Positions 1 through 5,701 of a stretch of DNA of 7,982 nucleotides are shown in pieces. Position 1 is the stretch's first letter. Each line of letters starts with the position of its first letter. Under the pieces are notes generated by a model. The model did no database searches. It saw only the letters and a program-made list of their open reading frames with translations, and was not told where the DNA came from. Source of the stretch: an uncultured Clostridia bacterium (GTDB lineage Bacteria > Bacillota > Clostridia > Christensenellales > Borkfalkiaceae); NCBI GenBank assembly GCA_945835865.1, contig CAMAJQ010000023.1, positions 1 to 7,982 of the forward strand. The letters run 5' to 3'. A program made the position numbers and the translations under genes.

Positions 1-6
1 AGGAGT
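1..6 (+). promoter_or_regulatory. Ribosome binding site of the RpiB-like gene
   Basis: AGGAGT lies six bases before the ATG at 13, a good spacing for a Bacillota start. It supports that ATG as the true start even though the upstream DNA is missing. The promoter of this operon is outside the window. Confidence 0.8.
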
Positions 7-12
7 AAGAAA

Positions 13-588
13 ATGAAAACGGTAAAAGACAAGTATCTGGTCGTTGGCGCGGATTTCGCGGGGTTCCCTCTGAAAGAGGCGGTCGTCGCTCACCTTGAGA
101 AAAAAGGCTGGAAGATCCTCGACCTCGGCGTGCGGAAGGACAGCGATCCCAACGATACCGATCTGATGTTCCACCGCGTGGGGCTGAGAGTCGGCGCGAT
201 GATTTCCGAAGGAGAATACGAGAGAGCCCTTCTGTTCTGCGGAACGGGCATGGGGATCCACATCGCGGCGAGCAAATGCCCGCACGTTCACGCGGGCGTC
301 GTCGAGAGCGTTCCCGCGGCAAGAAGAGCCATCACGGGGAACGGAGTCAACGTGCTCGCGATGGGCGCGTTCTACGTTGCTCCCGCCATGGGCTGCGATA
401 TCGCGGACGCTTATCTTTCCGCCGAACTCGGCAGCGACCAGACCTGGTGGCATAATTTCTACGAATTCCATAAACTCGCGATCGACGAACTGGAAGCGTT
501 CAATTACGAAGAATACAAGAAGAACGGCTTTAAGGTGAACAAACTCGGCGATTACGACCTCGTTCTGGAGGATAAACCGGAAGACTGA
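13..588 (+). CDS. RpiB/LacA/LacB-family sugar-phosphate isomerase-like protein
   Basis: Members of this family interconvert aldose and ketose phosphates in the cytoplasm (ribose-5-P/ribulose-5-P, galactose-6-P/tagatose-6-P, tetrulose phosphates). The fold is recognisable from GADFAGFPLK (residues 12-21, family GSDHAGxxLK), TD at 49-50, the catalytic-thiol loop CGTGMGIHIAASK (Cys76) and NxxNVLAMG (110-118). Two positions are odd. The family His after the first Asp is Phe15, and the His that starts the HNxTNVL segment in E. coli RpiB aligns with Gly109. The tail after about residue 140 is longer than in typical 145-150-residue RpiB proteins and ends in a Tyr/Lys/Asp-rich stretch. The stop lies three bases before the GDPD start, so the genes are co-transcribed. 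Family membership is secure. The substrate is unknown, and a non-ribose substrate or altered chemistry is likely. Confidence 0.85.
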   Translation: MKTVKDKYLVVGADFAGFPLKEAVVAHLEKKGWKILDLGVRKDSDPNDTDLMFHRVGLRVGAMISEGEYERALLFCGTGMGIHIAASKCPHVHAGVVESVPAARRAITGNGVNVLAMGAFYVAPAMGCDIADAYLSAELGSDQTWWHNFYEFHKLAIDELEAFNYEEYKKNGFKVNKLGDYDLVLEDKPED

Positions 589-591
589 GCG

Positions 592-1311
592 ATGGACACC
601 GTGAAAATCGACAGCCGCGGGACCCGCCTGATCGCGCACAGGGGACTGAGCGGGCTCGAGACGGAAAACACCTTGTGCGCCTTCGTGGCGGCGGGGAACC
701 GCGCGTGCTATTACGGGATCGAAACGGACGTCCGCACGACGAAGGACGGAAAGTACGTCGTCAGTCACGACGACAGCCTTCTCCGCGTGTTCGGGTGCGA
801 CCGGAAAATTTCCGAACTCACTTTCGGAGAAGTCCGCAACGTAAGAAAAACGAAGGACGGCGAGCGGGAGGAGTCGGTCGCGGTCCCGACGCTGAAGGAA
901 TATTTCGACGTTTGCAACCGTTACGGAAAAGTCAGCGTCACGGAACTGAAAATCGAGTTTTCCGACGAGCAGCTGAAAGAGATCGTTGCCCTCGCAAAGG
1001 AATCGGGACAGGAGGAAAACGTCGTCTTTATCTCCTTCCTGATAGGGAATCTGATCCGCCTGCGCAGACTTTTCCCTTCCGTCCGCCTGCAACTTCTGAC
1101 GGGCGAGATCAACGATCAGGTCGTGAAGGACTGCGTCGGGTATCGTCTCGGGGTCGACGTCTGCTATCCCGCGCTCGACGGCGAAACGGTCGGAAAACTG
1201 AAATCGAACGGGATCGGGATCAACTGCTGGACGGTTGACGATCCTTCGGACGCCGAAAGGCTGATCGGGCTCGGAGTCGACTACATTACCACCGACGTTC
1301 TGGAGGGATGA
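592..1311 (+). CDS. Glycerophosphodiester phosphodiesterase (GDPD family)
   Basis: Hydrolyses glycerophosphodiesters to an alcohol and glycerol-3-phosphate in a TIM-barrel active site with a divalent metal. The GDPD signature is complete: AHRG (His16-Arg17), ENT at 25-27, GIETDV with Glu44 and Asp46, and the second catalytic His59 in VVSHDDSL. Glu118 and Lys120 in TELKIE, then CWTVDD (212-217) and ITTD (232-235) near the C-terminus complete the barrel. At 239 residues it is the normal size of a compact bacterial GDPD. It has no signal peptide or membrane segment, so it should be cytoplasmic and act on imported or internal deacylated lipid products. It starts four bases after the isomerase-like gene stops, with GGAAG about eight bases before the ATG. 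Its stop is three bases before the next gene. The exact substrate cannot be read from sequence. Confidence 0.93.
   Translation: MDTVKIDSRGTRLIAHRGLSGLETENTLCAFVAAGNRACYYGIETDVRTTKDGKYVVSHDDSLLRVFGCDRKISELTFGEVRNVRKTKDGEREESVAVPTLKEYFDVCNRYGKVSVTELKIEFSDEQLKEIVALAKESGQEENVVFISFLIGNLIRLRRLFPSVRLQLLTGEINDQVVKDCVGYRLGVDVCYPALDGETVGKLKSNGIGINCWTVDDPSDAERLIGLGVDYITTDVLEG
1302..1307 (+). promoter_or_regulatory. Ribosome binding site inside the end of the GDPD gene
   Basis: GGAGGG sits seven bases before the ATG at 1315, inside the last codons of the GDPD gene. This supports the chosen start of the small downstream gene and suggests translational coupling. Confidence 0.7.
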
Positions 1312-1314
1312 GTC

Positions 1315-1656
1315 ATGGTGCAATACCGTATGAAATCGACCGATCCGATCGACGAGGCCGAGATGCTCCGTCAAGTCCGGACCGGACTTTTCGGGACGGG
1401 AGAGGTATTCTGCCGGGAGATCGACGCAGGCGATAAGAAAGTTTATATCTTCTGTTCGGACGACTATTCTTTCCGCATTTCCTCCACGCTTTCGATTTTG
1501 CTCGTGCTGGAATCGGGAGCCGACGGATGGTTCGCGGACGCCGTGGTTTCGGGCGGAAAACAAGGTCTTTTCGGCATCGGTTACGGCGCGGAGAGAAGCC
1601 GCGTGAACATGCTGACCGAATTTCTGATCGGTTACGGATTTACGTTTACGGATTGA
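1315..1656 (+). CDS. Small hypothetical protein, DUF6054-like
   Basis: A 113-residue protein of unknown function. It has no signal peptide. The short hydrophobic stretch around 57-66 (STLSILLVLE) is better explained as a beta strand than a membrane helix. The pattern of an N-terminal helix with a GTGEV turn (27-31), paired strands around 42-66, then FADAVVSGGKQGLFGIGYGAE (73-93) and a C-terminal helix resembles the DUF6054 family from memory. That assignment is tentative and could not be tested. It has a strong Shine-Dalgarno site, starts three bases after the GDPD stop, and is followed at once by a terminator, so it is the last gene of the operon. An in-frame Met6 is an alternative start, but the GGAGGG spacing favours Met1. 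No function is proposed. Confidence 0.75.
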   Translation: MVQYRMKSTDPIDEAEMLRQVRTGLFGTGEVFCREIDAGDKKVYIFCSDDYSFRISSTLSILLVLESGADGWFADAVVSGGKQGLFGIGYGAERSRVNMLTEFLIGYGFTFTD

Positions 1657-1671
1657 AATCAGATTATTTTG

Positions 1672-1704
1672 AAGGCGTTCCCCGTTCGGGGGAACGCCTT
1701 TTCC
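1672..1704 (+). terminator. Intrinsic terminator of the plus-strand operon
   Basis: A perfect 12-bp stem (AAGGCGTTCCCC with GGGGAACGCCTT, 1672-1683 and 1689-1700) has a five-base GTTCG loop and is followed by a short T run (TTTTCC, counting the last stem Ts). It begins 15 bases after the stop of the third gene. Confidence 0.88.
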
Positions 1705-1714
1705 GTATCCTCTG

Positions 1715-1930
1715 TTATTTCGTTTTCATATAGGTGATCTCCGGTCCCGTGTCGGGATGGTATTTCCGGGAGATCTCCGATTTCAGATCCGGATAGGTCC
1801 TGACTTGTTTGCCGTCGGCAAAAGTTGTTTCGCCTGTTTCTTTGAAGAGAGAAGACGGCAAGCCGAGTTCTTTGTTGATATTTTCGACGGCGTAATAGGC
1901 TTCCTGAAAGGACTCCGTTTTCTCGTGAAA
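1715..1930 (-). pseudogene. 3' remnant of a protein gene (no start codon)
   Basis: The minus frame that ends with TAA at 1715-1717 is open up to 1978. From about 1930 downward it reads like a genuine protein end, with segments such as SFQEAYYAVENINKELGL, KETGETTFADGKQVRTYP and SRKYHPDTGPEITYMKTK. Codon choice resembles the real genes here (GAG, GCC, TAC, GTC, ATC, AAC), and the peptide is hydrophilic and balanced, unlike the Arg- or Ser-rich shadow frames elsewhere. There is no in-frame ATG except one near the end, no GTG, and only one unsupported TTG at 1859-1861. The frame is closed by a stop at 1979-1981, and the terminator of the protease gene covers the region where an N-terminus would be. 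It is best read as the C-terminal 70 or so codons of a gene whose 5' part was deleted. The family is not recognised. Confidence 0.45.
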
Positions 1931-1932
1931 CG

Positions 1933-1958
1933 AAAAACCGCACCCTTCCGGGGTGCGG
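1933..1958 (-). terminator. Intrinsic terminator of the protease-lipoprotein gene
   Basis: A perfect 8-bp stem CCGCACCC/GGGTGCGG (1938-1945 and 1951-1958) has a five-base loop. On the minus strand it is followed by TTTTT (1933-1937). It lies about 30 bases after the stop of the 980-codon gene. Confidence 0.85.
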
Positions 1959-1989
1959 AAAAAGAATCGTAAGTCGGTTTATAAGCCGA

Positions 1990-4932
1990 TCATAATAGAA
2001 TACGTGAGATACGGATCCGGAAACCGGACGGTTGTCCGTCGTCTGAAATCTCTGTCGGGCGCCCCTTTTTTTGGGAAAGAGGGCGCTTTTTGCGGGAATT
2101 CGTCCGCCTGGTGAAGGCGAGGGGAAGCGCGAACGCCGTGCCGAGGAAAAGGGGAAGACCGTTGCCGAGCGCGCGGCGGGCGTTTTCAGCGGAAAAAGAC
2201 GGGAGGTTTTCTTTTTCCGTCGGAGGATCGGAAAAAGCGGGGATTTCCGTCCGCCCTTCTTCCGCGCCGCCCGTTCCGTCCTTCTTCGACGGTTTTTCAA
2301 ACGCGACCGGACAGACGAAACGGACGTACTGCGCGTACAGGACCGTGTCGCCCGCCGTGCGGTAGAGGGTGGAAGAGGTGACGGTTTCCCCTTTTCCGTC
2401 CGCCTGCGTGTTCCACCCGGCGAACGCGTAGCCTTCGCGGAGAGCCAAGGGGAGTTCGCCCATTTCCCGCCCGAAAATCATTTTCGCCGTCGCCAGGCAG
2501 GGCGTTCCGCCGTTGCCGTCGTAAACGACCGTGTAAACGTTGGGGCGGTAACGGGAGATCAACGTCAGGTCTTCCGTCCGTTTCCAGACCGTGGCGTCCC
2601 GATAAAACGTTCCCCGCTCGTCCGCCCAGCCGTCGAACGTATATCCGGGCTTTTCGGACGGCGAGGGAAGGGGTCCGATCTCCTGATCGTAGACGACGAC
2701 TTTGTTTTCCGGATCGCCGCACCCGTCGCCCGAAAACAGGATGAGGAAGCGGCGCGCCGACCAGACCGCCTCGACGGTCGTATCCTCTTCGAGGATCCAA
2801 TACTCTCCGCTCCGATAACGGTTTCCTTCTCCGTCTTGCCAGCCATCGAAGGCGTAACCTTCGCGTTCGGGTTCGATCTCTTCGGAAATGCCCGCGCCGA
2901 AATAGGTGAGGAGAAGGAGCGGTTCGTCTCCGCCGACCGAAAGGGTCACGGTGACGGAAACGGACGATATCTCGTAAGTACAATCGGTAAAAATCCCGGA
3001 ATATTCCCTCTGTCGTTCGTACGGAACGAAAAGGGTGAAGACGTCGCCCGCAAACGCGTCGGGTTCCGCTTCGGGCAGATCGAAGGAAATGAAATACGCC
3101 CCCGTCAGCCCGGGGCAATCGGAAAACGCGCCCTCTCCGAGTTTCGGCGCGCCTTCGAAGCGCACGGTCAGGAGAGTCTGATTGCCGCTGAAAGCGTACG
3201 GCAGGATTTCCGAGACCGACCGCGGAACCGTGAAGTGCTCCGCGATCCTTCCCGTCGCTACGACGGTCTCCTTCTGCCTGTCGTACAGGACGTTGTCTTC
3301 CGCGAGGTAGACGGGATTGTCCGGGTCGACGGTCAGATCCAGGCGGAAACAGCCCGCAAACGCGCCCTCGCCGATCTCCGTCATTCCGGCGGGAACGGGA
3401 AACGAAGTCAGGGACGAACAGCCCGCAAACGCGCGTTCGCCTAAAATCTTCACGTTGCCGACGGATCGGACGGACGTCAGGGAAGTGCACCCCGTGAACG
3501 CCTGGTCGCCGATTTCCGTCACGGAGGCGGGAAGAAGGACGGAGGTAACCTTCGTCTGGGCGGCGAAAGCCGCGGGGCCGATCTCCGAGACCGTTTTTCC
3601 GCCGAGAGAAGAGGGAACGGCGAAGACCCCTGACGGTTTCAGACCGACCCGTTCGAGACGGACGCCCTCTTCGGTTTCGTCCAGGGTGAAAACGTCGTTC
3701 GTGACGGGGGTCACGTTCAGTTCTCTCGTCACGTTGCCGATACGGCACCCGATGCCGTAGGTCGCGGAATCGGGGTTGGCAGGTCCGGCGAAATTCATGC
3801 CGATCAGATAGAGGTCGTTTCCGTTGACGAAATAAACGGGACCGCCGCTGTCTCCTCCTCTGCTCTCGTTGGAATAGCGGAAGACGTTGGTGATGGTCTG
3901 TTTGTCCGGCTCGTCGTCCGTGCCGTAATTGATGACGCAAGAAGTGTTCGCGTAAGTGATCGTCCCGTCCGTCACCCCCGTCGTCTGCCCGATCTTCCGG
4001 ACGGGCCGCCCCTGAAGGATCATGCCGTCGTTGCCCAACTTCACGTTGGAGTAAGCGGTCGAATCGTACTTTGCGTACGGGGTGATCTCCCAGTTCTGCT
4101 GCTCGGAAAAGGGGACGAAGGCGGCGTCGATCGTCCCGGCGTGCATTCCCTTGGAGCCCACACCGAGTTCGGTTTTTTCGCTGAAGGTTTTCGCCGCCGG
4201 GTCGTAATGCCCGCGGTAACTGAGCGTCGCTCCTTCCGCCGAACGGGCGACGTGTTCGTTCGTCAGGATCCCGAGCTGCCCCGTCGCGTTGTCGACGGCG
4301 TTGACGCAGATCGTCCCGCGGCTGATCGTTTTCGTTCCCGTCTTGCGCGAGACCGATTCTCCGCCGTAAGCGGAACTGTGGAAGGTCGCCGCCTCGTCGT
4401 CCGCGATACAGCGGAAGGCTTTTTCGTCGATTCCCTTTTCTTCCCGAAGGTATTCCGAGAGAGCGTCCGCGTTCTCTCCGTCTTTCAGATAAACGTCGAC
4501 GGTATTGTTTTCTTCGTCGACGCCCGACAGGTATCCGCCGTATTCTTCGAGGACTTCCGTTACGGCGCTCTGGATCTCCAGGAGATATCCGTAGGAAAAA
4601 TCCGCCTCGTAATAAAAGACCTGCCCGCCGAAATCGGAAGGGGAGTCCGAATCCCCGACCCGCCCGACGTTCAGATAGCCCTCGTCGTCGAGAAAGACGC
4701 CGGCGTAGTCCTCGCGGTATGCGGTTTTCTCTTCTCCGTCTCCCGTCGTATATTCGGTGATATACGGACGGACGGCTTCCTCGTAAACGGCGAGGCTGAG
4801 CGTCACGTTCTCCTCGTAATCCGCAGATTTTTCTTTTTCCCGCACGGGGAAACCGGGAAACGGCGGGCTTGCGCATGCGAGCAGACAGACGGCGGTAACG
4901 ATCAGGATGAAGGTCGCCTTTATTTTTTTCAT
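1990..4932 (-). CDS. Surface lipoprotein: trypsin-like protease, BspA-type LRRs, Listeria-Bacteroides repeats
   Basis: A 980-residue extracellular protein. Residues 1-20 are a lipoprotein signal (KK, hydrophobic core, lipobox LLAC with Cys20). Residues 40-195 resemble a pro-region with alternating helix and strand. Residues 200-410 form an S1-type serine protease with a full triad: His227 in TNEHVA, Asp269 in GTIDAAF and Ser362 in GGDSGGPV. Residues 440-636 are BspA-type leucine-rich repeats (AFxGCxSLTS, VTEIG). Residues 672-869 hold three Listeria-Bacteroides repeats with GYxFDGW cores. A low-complexity linker then leads to a hydrophobic segment (about 922-940, NGLPLFLGTAFALPLAF) followed by RRTNSRKKR, so a C-terminal membrane anchor is likely. 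The start is set by AAAGGAGA eight bases upstream and by the signal peptide. The protein probably cleaves and binds proteins at the cell surface. The peptide substrate is unknown. Confidence 0.92.
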   Translation of the reverse strand: MKKIKATFILIVTAVCLLACASPPFPGFPVREKEKSADYEENVTLSLAVYEEAVRPYITEYTTGDGEEKTAYREDYAGVFLDDEGYLNVGRVGDSDSPSDFGGQVFYYEADFSYGYLLEIQSAVTEVLEEYGGYLSGVDEENNTVDVYLKDGENADALSEYLREEKGIDEKAFRCIADDEAATFHSSAYGGESVSRKTGTKTISRGTICVNAVDNATGQLGILTNEHVARSAEGATLSYRGHYDPAAKTFSEKTELGVGSKGMHAGTIDAAFVPFSEQQNWEITPYAKYDSTAYSNVKLGNDGMILQGRPVRKIGQTTGVTDGTITYANTSCVINYGTDDEPDKQTITNVFRYSNESRGGDSGGPVYFVNGNDLYLIGMNFAGPANPDSATYGIGCRIGNVTRELNVTPVTNDVFTLDETEEGVRLERVGLKPSGVFAVPSSLGGKTVSEIGPAAFAAQTKVTSVLLPASVTEIGDQAFTGCTSLTSVRSVGNVKILGERAFAGCSSLTSFPVPAGMTEIGEGAFAGCFRLDLTVDPDNPVYLAEDNVLYDRQKETVVATGRIAEHFTVPRSVSEILPYAFSGNQTLLTVRFEGAPKLGEGAFSDCPGLTGAYFISFDLPEAEPDAFAGDVFTLFVPYERQREYSGIFTDCTYEISSVSVTVTLSVGGDEPLLLLTYFGAGISEEIEPEREGYAFDGWQDGEGNRYRSGEYWILEEDTTVEAVWSARRFLILFSGDGCGDPENKVVVYDQEIGPLPSPSEKPGYTFDGWADERGTFYRDATVWKRTEDLTLISRYRPNVYTVVYDGNGGTPCLATAKMIFGREMGELPLALREGYAFAGWNTQADGKGETVTSSTLYRTAGDTVLYAQYVRFVCPVAFEKPSKKDGTGGAEEGRTEIPAFSDPPTEKENLPSFSAENARRALGNGLPLFLGTAFALPLAFTRRTNSRKKRPLSQKKGRPTEISDDGQPSGFRIRISRILL
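2326..2919 (-). repeat. Three Listeria-Bacteroides (InlB B-type) repeats within the lipoprotein
   Basis: Residues 672-869 of the 980-residue protein contain three copies of a beta-grasp-type repeat. The core is GYAFDGW, GYTFDGW and GYAFAGW, with the Trp at 698, 769 and 840, exactly 71 residues apart each time. Each copy closes with a strand (VEAVW, LISRY, LYAQY). The third is the most canonical, with VYDGNGGT before it. These repeats are common in surface proteins of Gram-positive gut bacteria and usually act as stalks or adhesive modules. Confidence 0.88.
3025..3615 (-). repeat. BspA-type leucine-rich repeats within the lipoprotein
   Basis: Residues 440-636 carry about six degenerate repeats of 22-25 residues (some longer) around AFxGCxSLTSVxxPxxVTEIG. 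They include EIGPAAFAAQTKVTS, EIGDQAFTGCTSLTS, ILGERAFAGCSSLTS and EIGEGAFAGC, and later PYAFSGNQTLLTV and GEGAFSDCPGLTG. A longer insert (about 531-565, VYLAEDNVLYDRQKETVVA) is the usual interruption found in such proteins. The module is typically a protein-binding surface. Confidence 0.87.
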
Positions 4933-4940
4933 GCCACGTA

Positions 4941-4948
4941 TCTCCTTT
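4941..4948 (-). promoter_or_regulatory. Ribosome binding site of the protease-lipoprotein gene
   Basis: AAAGGAGA on the minus strand lies eight bases before the ATG at 4930-4932. It places translation at the start of the lipoprotein signal peptide. Confidence 0.8.
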
Positions 4949-4995
4949 TCTCGGACCCCTTCGTTCCCCGTCGGAACAGAGCGGTACGGACGGAT

Positions 4996-5029
4996 AAAAA
5001 GGAAGCCCGCGGAACTCGTCCGCAGGCTT
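4996..5029 (-). terminator. Intrinsic terminator after the TfoX-domain gene
   Basis: On the minus strand AAGCCTGCGGA (5019-5029) pairs with TCCGCGGGCTT (5003-5013) around a five-base loop. There is one G-U pair that would be a C-A mismatch on the other strand, so the hairpin is built for minus transcripts. TTTTT follows at 4996-5000. It lies between the TfoX-domain gene and the protease gene. Confidence 0.8.
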
Positions 5030-5073
5030 TTCCGTCCGAACGTTTACGGTGAGGAATGGAACCCGATCGTCCT

Positions 5074-5361
5074 TTATCCTGCGGCGGCGAGCAGACGGCG
5101 GACGGTTTCCCGCAGAAGTTCTCCGTCGCCCGCGTCGAGGACGTAATGTTCTTTCGCACCCGGATAAGGGGATCCGGTCTCCGAAAGAAGATCGGAAAGT
5201 TCCTCCCGCTTTTTGACGAAAACGGTATCGTCGCAGACGGTCAGCACGGGCTTTTCTTCGACGTAAACGATGTATTCGCCGAACGCCTTTTTCGCCCTGC
5301 AAGGATAGTAACGGGCGAGGGCGTCCGTCACGAAAGCGATAAATTCTTTGCTCGTTGCCAT
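5074..5361 (-). CDS. TfoX N-terminal-domain protein
   Basis: A 95-residue protein consisting only of the TfoX-N domain. Family features are MATSKEFIAFV at the start, FGEYIVYVEEKPVLTVCDDTVFVKK (27-51; family MGEYxxYxxGKxxxxxxDDxLxVK) and PYPGAKEHYVLD (65-76). In gamma-proteobacteria TfoX regulates competence, but stand-alone N-domains in Bacillota are small proteins of unknown role, so competence should not be inferred. No helix-turn-helix, signal peptide or membrane segment is present. AAGGAG lies five bases before the ATG. The gene sits between two hairpin terminators, with no promoter visible in the 73-base gap upstream, and may rely on read-through from the DUF4177 gene. Confidence 0.85.
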   Translation of the reverse strand: MATSKEFIAFVTDALARYYPCRAKKAFGEYIVYVEEKPVLTVCDDTVFVKKREELSDLLSETGSPYPGAKEHYVLDAGDGELLRETVRRLLAAAG

Positions 5362-5366
5362 GGGGG

Positions 5367-5372
5367 CTCCTT
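5367..5372 (-). promoter_or_regulatory. Ribosome binding site of the TfoX-domain gene
   Basis: AAGGAG on the minus strand is separated by CCCCC from the ATG at 5359-5361, a slightly short but workable spacing that fixes the start at the family's conserved MATSKE N-terminus. Confidence 0.75.
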
Positions 5373-5384
5373 ATTTTCCGTTCA

Positions 5385-5414
5385 ACAAAAAGGCGAAAAG
5401 AATCTCTTCGCCTT
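5385..5414 (-). terminator. Intrinsic terminator after the DUF4177 gene
   Basis: An 8-bp stem AAGGCGAA/TTCGCCTT (5390-5397 and 5407-5414) has a nine-base loop and is followed on the minus strand by a T run (5386-5391, including the last stem bases). It ends about 13 bases before the ribosome binding site of the next gene. Confidence 0.8.
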
Positions 5415-5434
5415 GCGATTTGCCGTTTTTCGTC

Positions 5435-5671
5435 TTACTTCTTTTCTTCCTCGACGTTTCTCGTGAAGACGAGGGCGTTATACGGCTCTTCCGCTGCGTC
5501 GGTTCTGCCTTTCTTCGTGACGACGGAAACGGGCATCACGGTGACGAGTTCCCACCCGCCGAGCGCTTCCTGAGCGATGATCTCGGCAAACGCGTTGAAG
5601 GCGTCCGCAAGTTCCGCCTTCGGTTTCGCGACGACTCTGCCGTGGCAGGGCACAACCTTGTATTCTTTCAT
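5435..5671 (-). CDS. Small DUF4177-like protein
   Basis: A 78-residue cytoplasmic protein. MKEYKVVPC at the N-terminus, a central helix (ELADAFNAFAEIIAQEAL) and GGWELVTVMPVSV (38-50) match the DUF4177 pattern, in which a strand, a helix and the GWELV strand form a small alpha-beta unit. The molecular role of the family is unknown. An in-frame ATG exists 45 bases further upstream, but the start used here has AAGAGGTG five bases before it, and MKEYKVV is the family N-terminus. A consensus promoter lies about 60 bases upstream and a terminator about 20 bases after the stop. The Glu/Lys-rich tail (VEEEKK) is typical of short soluble proteins. Confidence 0.8.
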   Translation of the reverse strand: MKEYKVVPCHGRVVAKPKAELADAFNAFAEIIAQEALGGWELVTVMPVSVVTKKGRTDAAEEPYNALVFTRNVEEEKK

Positions 5672-5676
5672 AATCA

Positions 5677-5684
5677 CACCTCTT
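5677..5684 (-). promoter_or_regulatory. Ribosome binding site deciding the DUF4177 start
   Basis: AAGAGGTG on the minus strand lies five bases before the ATG at 5669-5671. The upstream in-frame ATG at 5714-5716 has no comparable site, which decides between the two starts. Confidence 0.7.
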
Positions 5685-5701
5685 ATCGGTTTGAATGAAA
5701 C

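Larger units (their letters stand above)
1657..1989. other. Gene-free stretch between convergent transcription units
   Basis: This 333-base interval separates the plus-strand operon from the end of the minus-strand protease gene. It contains the plus-strand terminator, the protease-gene terminator, and between them a minus-strand segment with protein-like codon usage but no start codon (listed separately). The 71-codon plus-strand frame at 1757-1972 looks like its shadow: it is rich in Phe and Arg and has no convincing ribosome binding site. No promoter or RNA gene was seen. Confidence 0.6.

Noticed and set aside
675..1238. A 187-codon plus-strand open frame inside the GDPD gene
   Set aside because: Arg-rich +1 shadow of the GDPD gene, which has complete catalytic motifs.
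1757..1972. A 71-codon plus-strand open frame
   Set aside because: No ribosome binding site and a Phe/Arg-rich sequence. The opposite strand reads as a much more natural protein end.
2071..3444. A 457-codon plus-strand open frame opposite the protease gene
   Set aside because: Composition is Arg/Phe/Gly-rich with no domain or start signal. It is the antisense of a GC-rich coding region.
4141..5052. A 303-codon plus-strand open frame
   Set aside because: Antisense of the N-terminal half of the protease gene and its leader, rich in Arg, Val and Phe with no recognisable motif. It also runs through the minus-strand terminator hairpin.
2297..5302. A 1001-codon minus-strand open frame overlapping the protease gene
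   Set aside because: It is an Arg-rich shadow in another frame of the 980-codon gene. The latter has a signal peptide, catalytic motifs and repeats; the shadow has none and has no ribosome binding site.
5074..5361. Competence regulator function for the TfoX-domain protein
   Set aside because: Only the N-terminal domain is present. Stand-alone copies in Bacillota have no shown role in competence, and no competence genes are nearby.
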